Source of the DNA: Acidobacteriota bacterium
GTDB lineage: Bacteria; Acidobacteriota; Blastocatellia; RBC074
DNA length: 8,118 nucleotides
Direction of reading: 5' to 3'
NCBI GenBank assembly: GCA_022614735.1
Contig: JAKEHZ010000064.1
Location: forward strand, 1-8,118
Shown: one piece after another, positions 1 to 6,449 of the stretch
Layout: the number at the start of each line of letters is the position of its first letter
Position numbering within the stretch: position 1 is the first letter of the stretch
Program-made: the position numbers and the translations under genes
The notes under the pieces: model-generated
Seen by the model: only the letters and a program-made list of their open reading frames with translations
What the model was told of the DNA's origin: nothing
The model's database searches: none

Positions 1-33
1 CAGATCTCAAATGGAAAATGGAAAATAGAAATA

Positions 34-99
34 CTCCCCCATCGCCCCGTCTCCCAGTCCCCCCGTCTCCCAGTCCCCCACTCCCCCGCTCTCCCGCTC
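34..99. repeat. C-rich tandem repeat tract, G-quadruplex-capable on the minus strand
   Basis: The plus strand shows eight C-runs of three or more bases (36-40, 45-48, 53-55, 59-64, 69-71, 75-79, 83-87, 93-95) separated by 3-5 bases. Inside it, an 18-base segment at 45-62 recurs at 61-78, giving a 16-bp tandem period. The minus strand, and therefore the 3' untranslated RNA of the adjacent dehydrogenase gene, is a run of G-tracts that meets the usual G-quadruplex pattern. The tract starts immediately after that gene's stop codon. Whether it folds or has a role is not shown. Confidence 0.85.
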
Positions 100-861
100 T
101 CAGGTTGTAGCGCCGCCGTCTACAACAAAAACCTGTCCCGTGACAAAAGACGCCTCATCCGATGCCAGGTAGAGCGCTATCCCGCCGATTTCATCGGGTC
201 GTCCAATACGTGGGATCGGCTGGGTCGCTTCGAGCTTCTTCATATGAGTTTCGTTCTTCCAGAAAAACTCGCTGAAGTCGGTTTCGATTAATCCGGGAGC
301 AATCGCGTTGACGCGGATATTGTCTGAGCCGAATTCCAATGCCCAATTGCGCGTCATCATAATCAACGTTGCTTTGGTCGCGCTGTAGAGCAAACCACCG
401 GTCTGCGGTCTCAACCCGGCAATCGAAGCGATGTTAATGATCGAGCCTCCGCTCTTGCGTTCAATCATCTTCGGCACCGTGAGACGAATCAATCGCAGCG
501 CCGGCAGGACATTAATCTCGAACATCTTCGCGAACATATCATCAGTCACCTCGAGCGCTGGCCCCTGACCGATATTGGTCGCGCTGTTGTTGATAAGGAT
601 GTCTACGGGTCCAAGCTGTTTTTCAGTCTGGCTCACAAGATTTTCCAGTTCGTCGAGACGCCCGACGTGGCATGCAATAGGAACAATTCTGCCCGCTAGT
701 GAGGAGAGCTCTTTTGCTGTCGCTTCGAGATTTTCCATCTTACGACTGGCAATGACTACATTGGCGCCGGCTTCTGCGAGCCGTTTGCTGATGGCCTTGC
801 CGATGCCGCGCCCGCCTCCAGTGACCAAGGCGACTTTGCCGGAAAGATCGATCGCATTCAT
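100..861 (-). CDS. SDR-family NAD(P)-dependent oxidoreductase (DHRS4-like)
   Basis: This is a classical short-chain dehydrogenase/reductase of 253 residues, the usual family length, predicted cytosolic. The glycine-rich cofactor motif TGGGRGIG is at residues 14-21, the NN(S)A motif at 91-94, the structural Asn at 117, and the catalytic Ser146, Tyr159 and Lys163 (YSATK) have canonical spacing. PG at 189-190 and the C-terminal VTGQ...VDGG segment complete the fold. There is no acidic residue at the end of beta strand 2 and Arg40 is present (ASRK), which suggests NADP(H) preference. The CHVG stretch (64-67) and the NIRVN-APGLI-T-FS segment resemble DHRS4-type carbonyl/retinol reductases, so a carbonyl reductase is my inference; the substrate is unknown. 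The ATG is supported by AAGGAG (873-878 on the complement) 11 bases upstream. It is transcribed divergently from the aldehyde dehydrogenase gene. SDR membership is certain; the subgroup is tentative. Confidence 0.95.
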   Translation of the reverse strand: MNAIDLSGKVALVTGGGRGIGKAISKRLAEAGANVVIASRKMENLEATAKELSSLAGRIVPIACHVGRLDELENLVSQTEKQLGPVDILINNSATNIGQGPALEVTDDMFAKMFEINVLPALRLIRLTVPKMIERKSGGSIINIASIAGLRPQTGGLLYSATKATLIMMTRNWALEFGSDNIRVNAIAPGLIETDFSEFFWKNETHMKKLEATQPIPRIGRPDEIGGIALYLASDEASFVTGQVFVVDGGATT

Positions 862-1019
862 TGTTGATGAAGCTCCTTCTTTTATTGGTGGAATTTATCA
901 GACGAGTGCGCAACGCTACCGTTGAAAATGTCTGGTGTCAAGACAGTTGACAATCGCATCAAACAATATCAAATTTCAAATTTCAAGTCTCAAATCTCAA
1001 AACTAAAAGGGAGATAACA
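862..1019. promoter_or_regulatory. Divergent intergenic region between SDR and aldehyde dehydrogenase genes
   Basis: Both flanking genes start outward from this 158-bp spacer, so it should contain two promoters. The minus-strand gene has AAGGAG at 873-878 as its ribosome binding site. The plus-strand gene has AAGGGAG at 1007-1013, six bases before its ATG. A perfect TTGACA stands at 947-952, but the hexamers 16-18 bases downstream match TATAAT poorly, so a specific promoter call is weak. The right third is occupied by the heptamer array at 970-1004. Confidence 0.45.
970..1004. repeat. Degenerate 7-bp tandem repeat, array A (five CAAATTT-like units)
   Basis: Five consecutive heptamers start at 970, 977, 984, 991 and 998. 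The first two are CAAATTT; the rest are CAAGTCT, CAAATCT and CAAAACT. The array ends three bases before the ribosome binding site of the aldehyde dehydrogenase gene. Related arrays lie at 2469-2503 (opposite orientation) and 2644-2672 (same orientation), so the gene is bracketed by inverted copies. Confidence 0.85.
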
Positions 1020-2462
1020 ATGGAAGCTTCTGCCAGGATCAACGTCAAAGTTCGCGATAATCTTTATATAAATGGGCAGTGGGTGAAGTCCCATGGGAAG
1101 GGGATGATTGATGTCATAAATTCGACGACCGAAGAGGTGATGGGCCAGGTTCCGGAGGGCACACCTGAAGATGTCAACGCCGCTGTGGCTGCGGCCAGGG
1201 CAGCATTTCAGAAATGGTCAACCCTGCCCATTGAAGAGCGCGCCAATTATCTACAGCAGATTTCAGAAAAGCTCGCTGCGCGCAGAGACGAGATTGCTGA
1301 GGTCGTCGCGAGCGAGGTCGGAATGCCCCTGCCGCTCGCTACCGCGGTGCAAGCAGGGATGCCCGCGATGGTCATGGGATCGTATGCAAAGATGCTCGGC
1401 GAATTCCAGTTTGAAGAGAAGATCGGCAACGCGCACGTGATGAAAGAACCGGTCGGCGTGGTCGGTTGCATCACGCCGTGGAACTTTCCATTACACCAGG
1501 TCGTCGCCAAGGTCGCGCCGGCCCTGGCTGCCGGCTGCACGGTTGTCTTGAAACCGAGCGAAGTCGCGCCGCTGACGGCTTTTATTCTGGCTGAAATTAT
1601 GGACGAGGTCGGACTGCCTGCGGGCGTCTTCAATCTGGTCACCGGTTACGGCCCTGTAGTAGGTGAAGCGATTGCATCGCACCCGGATGTCGATATGGTT
1701 TCGTTTACCGGTTCGACGCGCGCAGGCAAACGTGTGAGCGAGCTTGCCGCAAAGACAGTCAAGCGCGTTTCGCTCGAACTCGGCGGCAAATCGGCCAATA
1801 TCATTCTCGACGATGCCGATTTTGAAAAGGCTGTCGCCAATGGCGTCGGCAATTGTTACTTCAATTCGGGGCAAACCTGTTCGGCGCTAACGCGGATGCT
1901 GGTGCCGAAGTCACGCAACGATGAAGCCGTTGCTATCGCCAAACGAGTTGCTGAGAGCTTCACGGTCGGTGATCCACGCGAGGGCAAATACAAACTTGGA
2001 CCGCTGGTTTCGGCGACACAGCACGAGCGTGTTGTCAATTACATCCGGAAGGGAATTGAAGAGGGCGCGACGCTCGTCGTCGGTGGAGCCGAAATGCCCG
2101 AGGGCATCACCAAAGGTTACTTCGTCCGCCCAACAGTGTTTGCCGATGTGCGAAATGATATGACCATTGCACAGGAAGAGATTTTCGGTCCCGTGCTTTC
2201 AATCATCCCTTACGATGATGAAGATGACGCGGTGCGGATAGCCAATGACACGGTTTATGGTTTGGCAGGAGGTGTGTGGTCCGGCGACCAGGAAAGAGCC
2301 AAACGGGTAGCGCGGCGTTTGCGAACAGGTCAGGTCGAGATCAACGGAGGCAGATTCAATCCGATGGCTCCGTTCGGCGGCTATAAGCAATCGGGTAATG
2401 GACGTGAGTTAGGCAAGTACGGATTGGAAGAGTATCTCGAGGTTAAAGCGATGCTGCTGTAG
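1020..2462 (+). CDS. NAD(P)+-dependent aldehyde dehydrogenase family protein
   Basis: A 480-residue member of the aldehyde dehydrogenase superfamily, full length, cytosolic, oxidising an aldehyde to a carboxylic acid. The catalytic residues are all present: Asn155 in PWNFP, general base Glu253 in LELGGK, nucleophile Cys287 in GQTC. Cofactor-binding Lys178 (LKPS), the FTGST..G motif at 229-236 and Glu387 in EEIFGP are also intact. The C-terminal NPMAPFGGYKQSGNGRE region (447-463) and the VRPTVFADV...IIPYDDEDDAV stretch resemble the group that contains CddD-type 6-oxolauric acid dehydrogenase and 3-succinoylsemialdehyde-pyridine dehydrogenase. That subgroup is from memory, and the true substrate is unknown. 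The ATG is supported by AAGGGAG six bases upstream. The gene stands alone between a divergent SDR gene and a repeat-filled convergent spacer. Pairing with the SDR in an alcohol or ketone degradation route is only positional inference. Confidence 0.95.
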   Translation: MEASARINVKVRDNLYINGQWVKSHGKGMIDVINSTTEEVMGQVPEGTPEDVNAAVAAARAAFQKWSTLPIEERANYLQQISEKLAARRDEIAEVVASEVGMPLPLATAVQAGMPAMVMGSYAKMLGEFQFEEKIGNAHVMKEPVGVVGCITPWNFPLHQVVAKVAPALAAGCTVVLKPSEVAPLTAFILAEIMDEVGLPAGVFNLVTGYGPVVGEAIASHPDVDMVSFTGSTRAGKRVSELAAKTVKRVSLELGGKSANIILDDADFEKAVANGVGNCYFNSGQTCSALTRMLVPKSRNDEAVAIAKRVAESFTVGDPREGKYKLGPLVSATQHERVVNYIRKGIEEGATLVVGGAEMPEGITKGYFVRPTVFADVRNDMTIAQEEIFGPVLSIIPYDDEDDAVRIANDTVYGLAGGVWSGDQERAKRVARRLRTGQVEINGGRFNPMAPFGGYKQSGNGRELGKYGLEEYLEVKAMLL

Positions 2463-2468
2463 AAACGA

Positions 2469-2503
2469 GAATTTGAGATTTGAAATTTGAGATTTGAGAT
2501 TCG
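2469..2503. repeat. Degenerate 7-bp tandem repeat, array B (inverted orientation)
   Basis: Five heptamers start at 2469, 2476, 2483, 2490 and 2497: GAATTTG, AGATTTG, AAATTTG, AGATTTG and AGATTCG. They are reverse complements of the CAAATTT/CAAATCT units of array A. The array begins six bases after the aldehyde dehydrogenase stop codon. Confidence 0.85.
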
Positions 2504-2541
2504 CAGTGGTAACCGAAAGCGCAGAAGATTGGTACAACTCG

Positions 2542-2622
2542 AACCACGGATTTACACGGATGCGACGGATATTCGCGGATTTAATCCGCGAATATCCGTC
2601 GCATCCGTGTAAATCCGTGGTT
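2542..2622. repeat. Perfect 81-bp palindrome: 40-bp inverted arms, 1-base centre
   Basis: Every base from 2542 to 2581 pairs with 2622 down to 2583; base 2582 is the centre. I checked this base by base and found no mismatch. Each arm contains four CGGAT pentamers (2547, 2557, 2566, 2576 in the left arm) spaced 9-10 bp apart, about one helical turn. It lies between the convergent aldehyde dehydrogenase and lyase-like genes, so either transcript reading into it would form a very stable hairpin. A bidirectional terminator, an mRNA 3'-end stabiliser or a mobile repetitive palindrome are all possible. There is no U-tract directly after either arm, so it is not a classic intrinsic terminator. CGGAT-rich palindromes of this kind are, from memory, dispersed repeats in several environmental phyla. 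Confidence 0.97.
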
Positions 2623-2643
2623 AATTCCATTTAGTAAAATGAC

Positions 2644-2672
2644 TAAATTTCAAATTTCAAATTTCAAATCCT
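2644..2672. repeat. Degenerate 7-bp tandem repeat, array C
   Basis: Units start at 2644 (TAAATTT), 2651 and 2658 (both CAAATTT) and 2665 (CAAATCC plus one base). It has the orientation of array A and the opposite orientation to array B. With array B it encloses the palindrome in an outer imperfect inverted repeat. Confidence 0.8.
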
Positions 2673-2691
2673 CAATTGTTTTGTTCAAAGA

Positions 2692-2708
2692 GCCTGCGTG
2701 CAACAGGC
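2692..2708 (-). terminator. Weak stem-loop downstream of the lyase-like gene
   Basis: GCCTG at 2692-2696 pairs with CAGGC at 2704-2708 around a 7-base loop, 36 bases beyond the minus-strand stop codon. On the minus strand the stem is followed by TCTTTG, a poor U-tract. It could contribute to 3'-end formation of this transcript, but a five-pair stem is common by chance. Confidence 0.2.
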
Positions 2709-2743
2709 GAGAGTTGTCGCATCTGCTGTGACGGGTGTTGTTT

Positions 2744-5700
2744 TCATTTTTTGTCCATCGGGTCTTTCTTGTCCGACAAGGATTGCTTTGATTGTGGATG
2801 CTGCGCGGGCTTTATCTCGGTTATTTGCGCAAAAACGCGCACCTCGAGCAGACTGAAGAAGCTCTGCCCTAAAGCATCAGGATCAACCTTTGATTTCCGG
2901 ACACGAACGTAACGATAGGTTCCTGTATCATTGATGCTTGCCTGGAAACTATGTTTGAAGGGGACAACAGCTTCACCTTGTGAGGCAAGCAGCGACCAGA
3001 ATTCAAAATTCAGATCGTTCGAGGCGCGAACTTCAAAATTGCGCCGCGTCGTCGCCTGGTCCTGATCTTCACGGAAGATGATCTCGATCGAGCTGATGCG
3101 ATAACTCTTACCCAGGTCAACCTGCCACCATTCGAGCTCTCCTGTGTTTGACTCCGAATGCCAGACTGAAGCTCTGCCTGAGCTGATACGCGCCTCGTCA
3201 TTAGCTGCGCTCGGGAGGCCGATCACGTCTGGCCACGCCTTCACGCTCGATGCCATCGCAGGACGATTGAACGCAATATTGACGAGTTTATTTGTTGTAA
3301 CAACCGGCACTGCAGGCCTGGGTTCTTTAGGCTCAGGCGCGCTCGTAATATACGGAATCGATTGATCGGTTGGGTTACGGCGGGGTGCAGGGCCATAAAA
3401 GACAAGTCCGGGCAAATAGTCCGAGACGGTCAATCCCATTTGCCCGTAGACTTTCGGAAGTGACCCGGGGAACATCATGGAGCGGAAGTTGATCACAGCG
3501 CGGCTCGTTGGCGGTAGGTTCTTGCCTTCCTCAAAGTCGCGGTAAAAAGCGAAGTGCTGAAATAGTTCATTGGCTCGCGACCAGAGGTCCATTCGGTTCT
3601 GTATCTGCGCCGCAGTTGTTAGCACGGGCAAGCAGTTGCAGGCGAGCGCGAGGGAACGGTCTTCGGCGATCTTGTCCGGATACCAGTAATAGGGAACACC
3701 GGTCGTAATATAGGTGCCATCTGGTAGCGCGCGTCCCGGTTTGAGCGGCGCATTGTTGTCTCTAGCGACGAGCCAGTCGGCGACTCTCACCAGGAAACTG
3801 GCCACGCGCGCGTCACGTGTATCGCGCCAGTATTCGATCACGCCGAGCAACGAATAGCACCATGCCCAGGGTTGCACGGCCTCATTCACGCCGCGACCGC
3901 GTTTGAGGTAATAACCTCGGCGGCCATATGCTTCTTCGGTCTGCAAAAATAGGTTAATGTTAGCGCGAGCCTTATTGAGATATTTGATGTCGCCCGTGTA
4001 GCGATACGCGACTATCAAACCCAGGGTCGGCCAACCGACCCATCGCGGTTCGTTCCATTCCATCCCATTTACAATAGTGAAGTTCATGTTCGCGAAAGCA
4101 TCAGCACCCTCAAGCGCCGATTCGCGGACAGCTTCGTCGCCCGTCAATGCCCAGTAGAGCCACATCCCTTCGATCCATGAATGGCTTGGACCCGGTTCCA
4201 TGAAGCTGCCGTGATCGCCTTTTTCATTAAACGCCAGACCTTTGAAGTTCCACGTGTGATCGCGATTGACGTAATCGTTGGCGCGATAGTGCCCCCAATC
4301 TGCCCGATAACGCGCCATCTCGCCGCCCAGTTGAAACGCGCGACGATCACCAGTCCGAAGGTATTCGCGCAGCAAAACAAATGGCAAGTCATAATGGACG
4401 TTAGCGTAACCAGCACCCCACGCCAGATCACCGAAATTACGCCAGCCGAACTGCTCGCCATTTTCGCCACGTTGGCGATATTCGAAGATTGACATAGCCG
4501 GGACTGGCCCTGCCGATTCACTGGCTTCGACGGCATATCCTGATGCGAGCATTCTCTCAACGCGTGTCGCTGCCTCGGCGAGTTGTGGGTCTTTAGCGAA
4601 CTCGACCGTCCAATCACGCTTTTCGACAAAGGCGGGACGAACAGCGTCGGTGGTTGCAATGTATGCCGGATCGAGCGACGCCAGAGAAGAGCTCGTCAAT
4701 GCGTAAGCTGCGGCTGTACCTCGACCGAGATAAAAATCTGTTGTCTTCGCGCGGGCGCCATCGAAGACATAATCGCCGCCAAGTTCGGGAAGAACGTCGA
4801 ACCTGATCCCATTGCTCGAGCCCTGCAAGGTCTTGGGAAAGTTTTCGGCGAACTCCGGCACGGCAATTTCAAAAGCCCCCGCGGAGAGTGAAGCGCCGGG
4901 CATTTTCTGTAGAATCCGAGCATAGGCTTCGCTGGCACTCAAAACCTGCGACTTACCTGCGCCGGATGCGGTCGTCGGAAGCAAGACCGACAGACTACGC
5001 AGGATGACATGTTGGGCATAAGGCTCTTGCAACGTTCGATAAGCGCCGAAACCATATGTGCCGTTGTTGATCATTCGCAGACGCACACGGATGAAGGGCT
5101 GATCGGCATAGATGTAATAGCGCAGAGCGAAAGCGAGCGTCGGAGGCGTCTTCCCGAGACCGCTTCTAAAGCAGCCATCCTGGCGGACTACGACGCGCAG
5201 CTCATTTGATTCCTCAATGGTCGTGCGTTCGACCAGGGCAGTGGCAGTTTGATTGGCTGTGTCGAGCACGAAAATTTTCTCGCCTCTTGTGTGCGGAGCT
5301 TTGAGCGGCGCGGTGAATTGAACCATCTGCCCATTGATGTTCTTGATTGTCGCAGTTTCCTGCTCGATGCTCAGATCGCGAATTGTGCTTCCGGTGCCGT
5401 GAGCAAATTTAAGACTGGACACCGTGCGTAGATCTCCGGCTCCAGCTGAATTGACTTCGATGTCTTCCTGACGCGGAGTCCCCTCGTCGATGCGATAACG
5501 GCGATTGGGACCGAAAGTCGTGTCAAAGGTGACAATCCGTGCGGTGCCCTCTGCAGAATCCCATTTCAGGGTGTCAGTGTGCTCAAAGTGCACCTTATCG
5601 CCGATTCTGAGTAGGGAAGTATCAGTGACCAGGATTGTGTCAGGTCCCAGGCTTACTGCCGGACCCAGTTGTGTGATGATTGCGCGAAACGGCAGTCTCG

Positions 5701-6238
5701 TCTGGAGCGTCATCGGGCCGCTCAACATCTCATTGCCGTCGAGCTTGAAGCCCCTGATAAGTCTTTCACCCAATTTCGAGAATTCGACATCGAGGTTTGA
5801 GTTGGTGACCCGCCAGGCGCCACCCGTATCGCTCACTGTGACCGGTTTGAAATTGCCGCGAGGAGCGGTAGCTAGAAAATGGACCCCGGTGGACGCGGGA
5901 TTGAAATCGACCAGAAGCCATTTAACGAGTTTTTTGGAGTCGTCCGGCGTGCCACGCCAACGCGCGAGCACACGCGTCTGTGATGGCAATGGATTCCCAT
6001 TCGAATCGACGATGCCAAGTTGGCTGGCGTCAAGAAGGTTGTCATCTTCACCGAAAGGCACGCCAATGGTGACCGGCAGCGAAGCTGTGTGGACTTTAAT
6101 AGGGACGCTAATTCCTGTAGCCTGCGCTTGCAAATGTGATGAGTGGGCTGGATTGGGAAGCTCCACTGCAAGCATCCCAAGCGCGAGCGCGAAAAGTATG
6201 CTTCTCAATAGGGCAGAATGTGACATATTACGGGTCAT
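2744..6238 (-). CDS. Exported YetA/PL26-like exo-rhamnogalacturonan-lyase-family protein with C-terminal F5/8 type C domain
   Basis: A 1164-residue protein, probably secreted. A signal peptide is visible: basic start, hydrophobic stretch LLRSILFALALGMLAV (10-25) and an AQA cleavage motif ending near residue 40. Residues about 42-130 (ISVPIKV...LPVTIGVPFG...PLPSQTRVLARW) match the N-terminal RIFT-barrel of the YetA/PcRGLX family. Residues about 545-950 are tryptophan- and tyrosine-rich alpha-helical repeats of an (alpha/alpha)-toroid, with a prominent HTWNFKG (661-667) and HGSFMEPGPSHSW (676-688). Residues about 985-1137 form an F5/8 type C (discoidin/CBM32-like) domain from NIAFNRPA to FFSLLEVRVFA. 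The end is a basic polar tail rich in Lys, with no PEP-CTERM, LPXTG or membrane anchor. A role in cleaving or binding an acidic extracellular polysaccharide is inferred from the family; I cannot point to proven catalytic residues. Neither the first ATG nor the alternative Met5 has a visible ribosome binding site, so the start is uncertain by a few codons. Confidence 0.85.
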   Translation of the reverse strand: MTRNMSHSALLRSILFALALGMLAVELPNPAHSSHLQAQATGISVPIKVHTASLPVTIGVPFGEDDNLLDASQLGIVDSNGNPLPSQTRVLARWRGTPDDSKKLVKWLLVDFNPASTGVHFLATAPRGNFKPVTVSDTGGAWRVTNSNLDVEFSKLGERLIRGFKLDGNEMLSGPMTLQTRLPFRAIITQLGPAVSLGPDTILVTDTSLLRIGDKVHFEHTDTLKWDSAEGTARIVTFDTTFGPNRRYRIDEGTPRQEDIEVNSAGAGDLRTVSSLKFAHGTGSTIRDLSIEQETATIKNINGQMVQFTAPLKAPHTRGEKIFVLDTANQTATALVERTTIEESNELRVVVRQDGCFRSGLGKTPPTLAFALRYYIYADQPFIRVRLRMINNGTYGFGAYRTLQEPYAQHVILRSLSVLLPTTASGAGKSQVLSASEAYARILQKMPGASLSAGAFEIAVPEFAENFPKTLQGSSNGIRFDVLPELGGDYVFDGARAKTTDFYLGRGTAAAYALTSSSLASLDPAYIATTDAVRPAFVEKRDWTVEFAKDPQLAEAATRVERMLASGYAVEASESAGPVPAMSIFEYRQRGENGEQFGWRNFGDLAWGAGYANVHYDLPFVLLREYLRTGDRRAFQLGGEMARYRADWGHYRANDYVNRDHTWNFKGLAFNEKGDHGSFMEPGPSHSWIEGMWLYWALTGDEAVRESALEGADAFANMNFTIVNGMEWNEPRWVGWPTLGLIVAYRYTGDIKYLNKARANINLFLQTEEAYGRRGYYLKRGRGVNEAVQPWAWCYSLLGVIEYWRDTRDARVASFLVRVADWLVARDNNAPLKPGRALPDGTYITTGVPYYWYPDKIAEDRSLALACNCLPVLTTAAQIQNRMDLWSRANELFQHFAFYRDFEEGKNLPPTSRAVINFRSMMFPGSLPKVYGQMGLTVSDYLPGLVFYGPAPRRNPTDQSIPYITSAPEPKEPRPAVPVVTTNKLVNIAFNRPAMASSVKAWPDVIGLPSAANDEARISSGRASVWHSESNTGELEWWQVDLGKSYRISSIEIIFREDQDQATTRRNFEVRASNDLNFEFWSLLASQGEAVVPFKHSFQASINDTGTYRYVRVRKSKVDPDALGQSFFSLLEVRVFAQITEIKPAQHPQSKQSLSDKKDPMDKK

Positions 6239-6422
6239 TACATTTGAAAGATTTGATTGATACCAGGCATAGAAGCCTGAGTTGCGGGAGCTGAATTAGT
6301 ATTTCACGTAACTGGGGGATGTGTGGAGGAGATGTTTCCACCTACATTCTAAAGATAACATGGTTTTTATTTGACAGGAAGTACAATAATGGAGACTAGC
6401 CCGCTACCGCTCGCGCTACTGA
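6239..6422. promoter_or_regulatory. Divergent intergenic region between the lyase-like gene and the exosortase operon
   Basis: Both flanking genes read outward, so two promoters are expected here. A TTGACA is at 6371-6376 and a TACAAT (one mismatch to TATAAT) at 6382-6387, but they are only five bases apart and cannot form one promoter. The TACAAT has no recognisable -35 partner. Small inverted repeats are present: CAGGC/GCCTG (6264-6268/6275-6279) and GTGGA/TCCAC (6323-6327/6337-6341). These are short enough to be chance. No operator can be named. Confidence 0.4.
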
Positions 6423-6439
6423 TTGTTCAGTTTTGCTGA
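6389..6439 (+). CDS. Possible 16-codon leader ORF upstream of the exosortase
   Basis: ATG at 6389 is preceded by AGGAAG (6376-6381) at a good spacing of seven bases, a better ribosome binding site than the exosortase itself shows for its ATG. The predicted peptide METSPLPLALLIVQFC is short and hydrophobic. Its TGA stop (6437-6439) overlaps the GAGGTG (6438-6443) that would serve a GTG exosortase start at 6450. This arrangement fits a translationally coupled leader. A chance ORF of this size is also quite likely, and no relative is recognised. Confidence 0.25.
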   Translation: METSPLPLALLIVQFC

Positions 6440-6449
6440 GGTGCAGACC

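Noticed and set aside
575..925. 116-residue plus-strand frame over the start of the SDR gene
   Set aside because: It is antisense to the conserved Rossmann-fold segment and has no ribosome site or recognisable domain.
947..975. TTGACA as the -35 box of an aldehyde dehydrogenase promoter
   Set aside because: The -35 hexamer is exact, but hexamers at 15-18 bp spacing match TATAAT in at most three positions, so I did not call a defined promoter.
2744..2830. PEP-CTERM sorting signal at the end of the lyase-like protein
   Set aside because: There is no PEP motif, no hydrophobic membrane segment and no terminal basic cluster after one; the end is polar throughout.
4144..4659. 171-residue minus-strand open frame inside the lyase-like gene
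   Set aside because: It lies in another frame of the toroid region. The real frame carries the recognisable helical-repeat protein; this one shows no domain.
5505..6260. 251-residue open frame on the plus strand opposite the lyase-like gene
   Set aside because: It is antisense to the signal peptide and N-terminal domain of a well-supported gene, has low-complexity Ser/Arg/Val composition and no family motif. Long antisense frames are common in such coding DNA.
6371..6399. TTGACA plus TACAAT as an exosortase promoter
   Set aside because: The two boxes are five bases apart, and nothing like a -10 box lies 16-18 bp after TTGACA.
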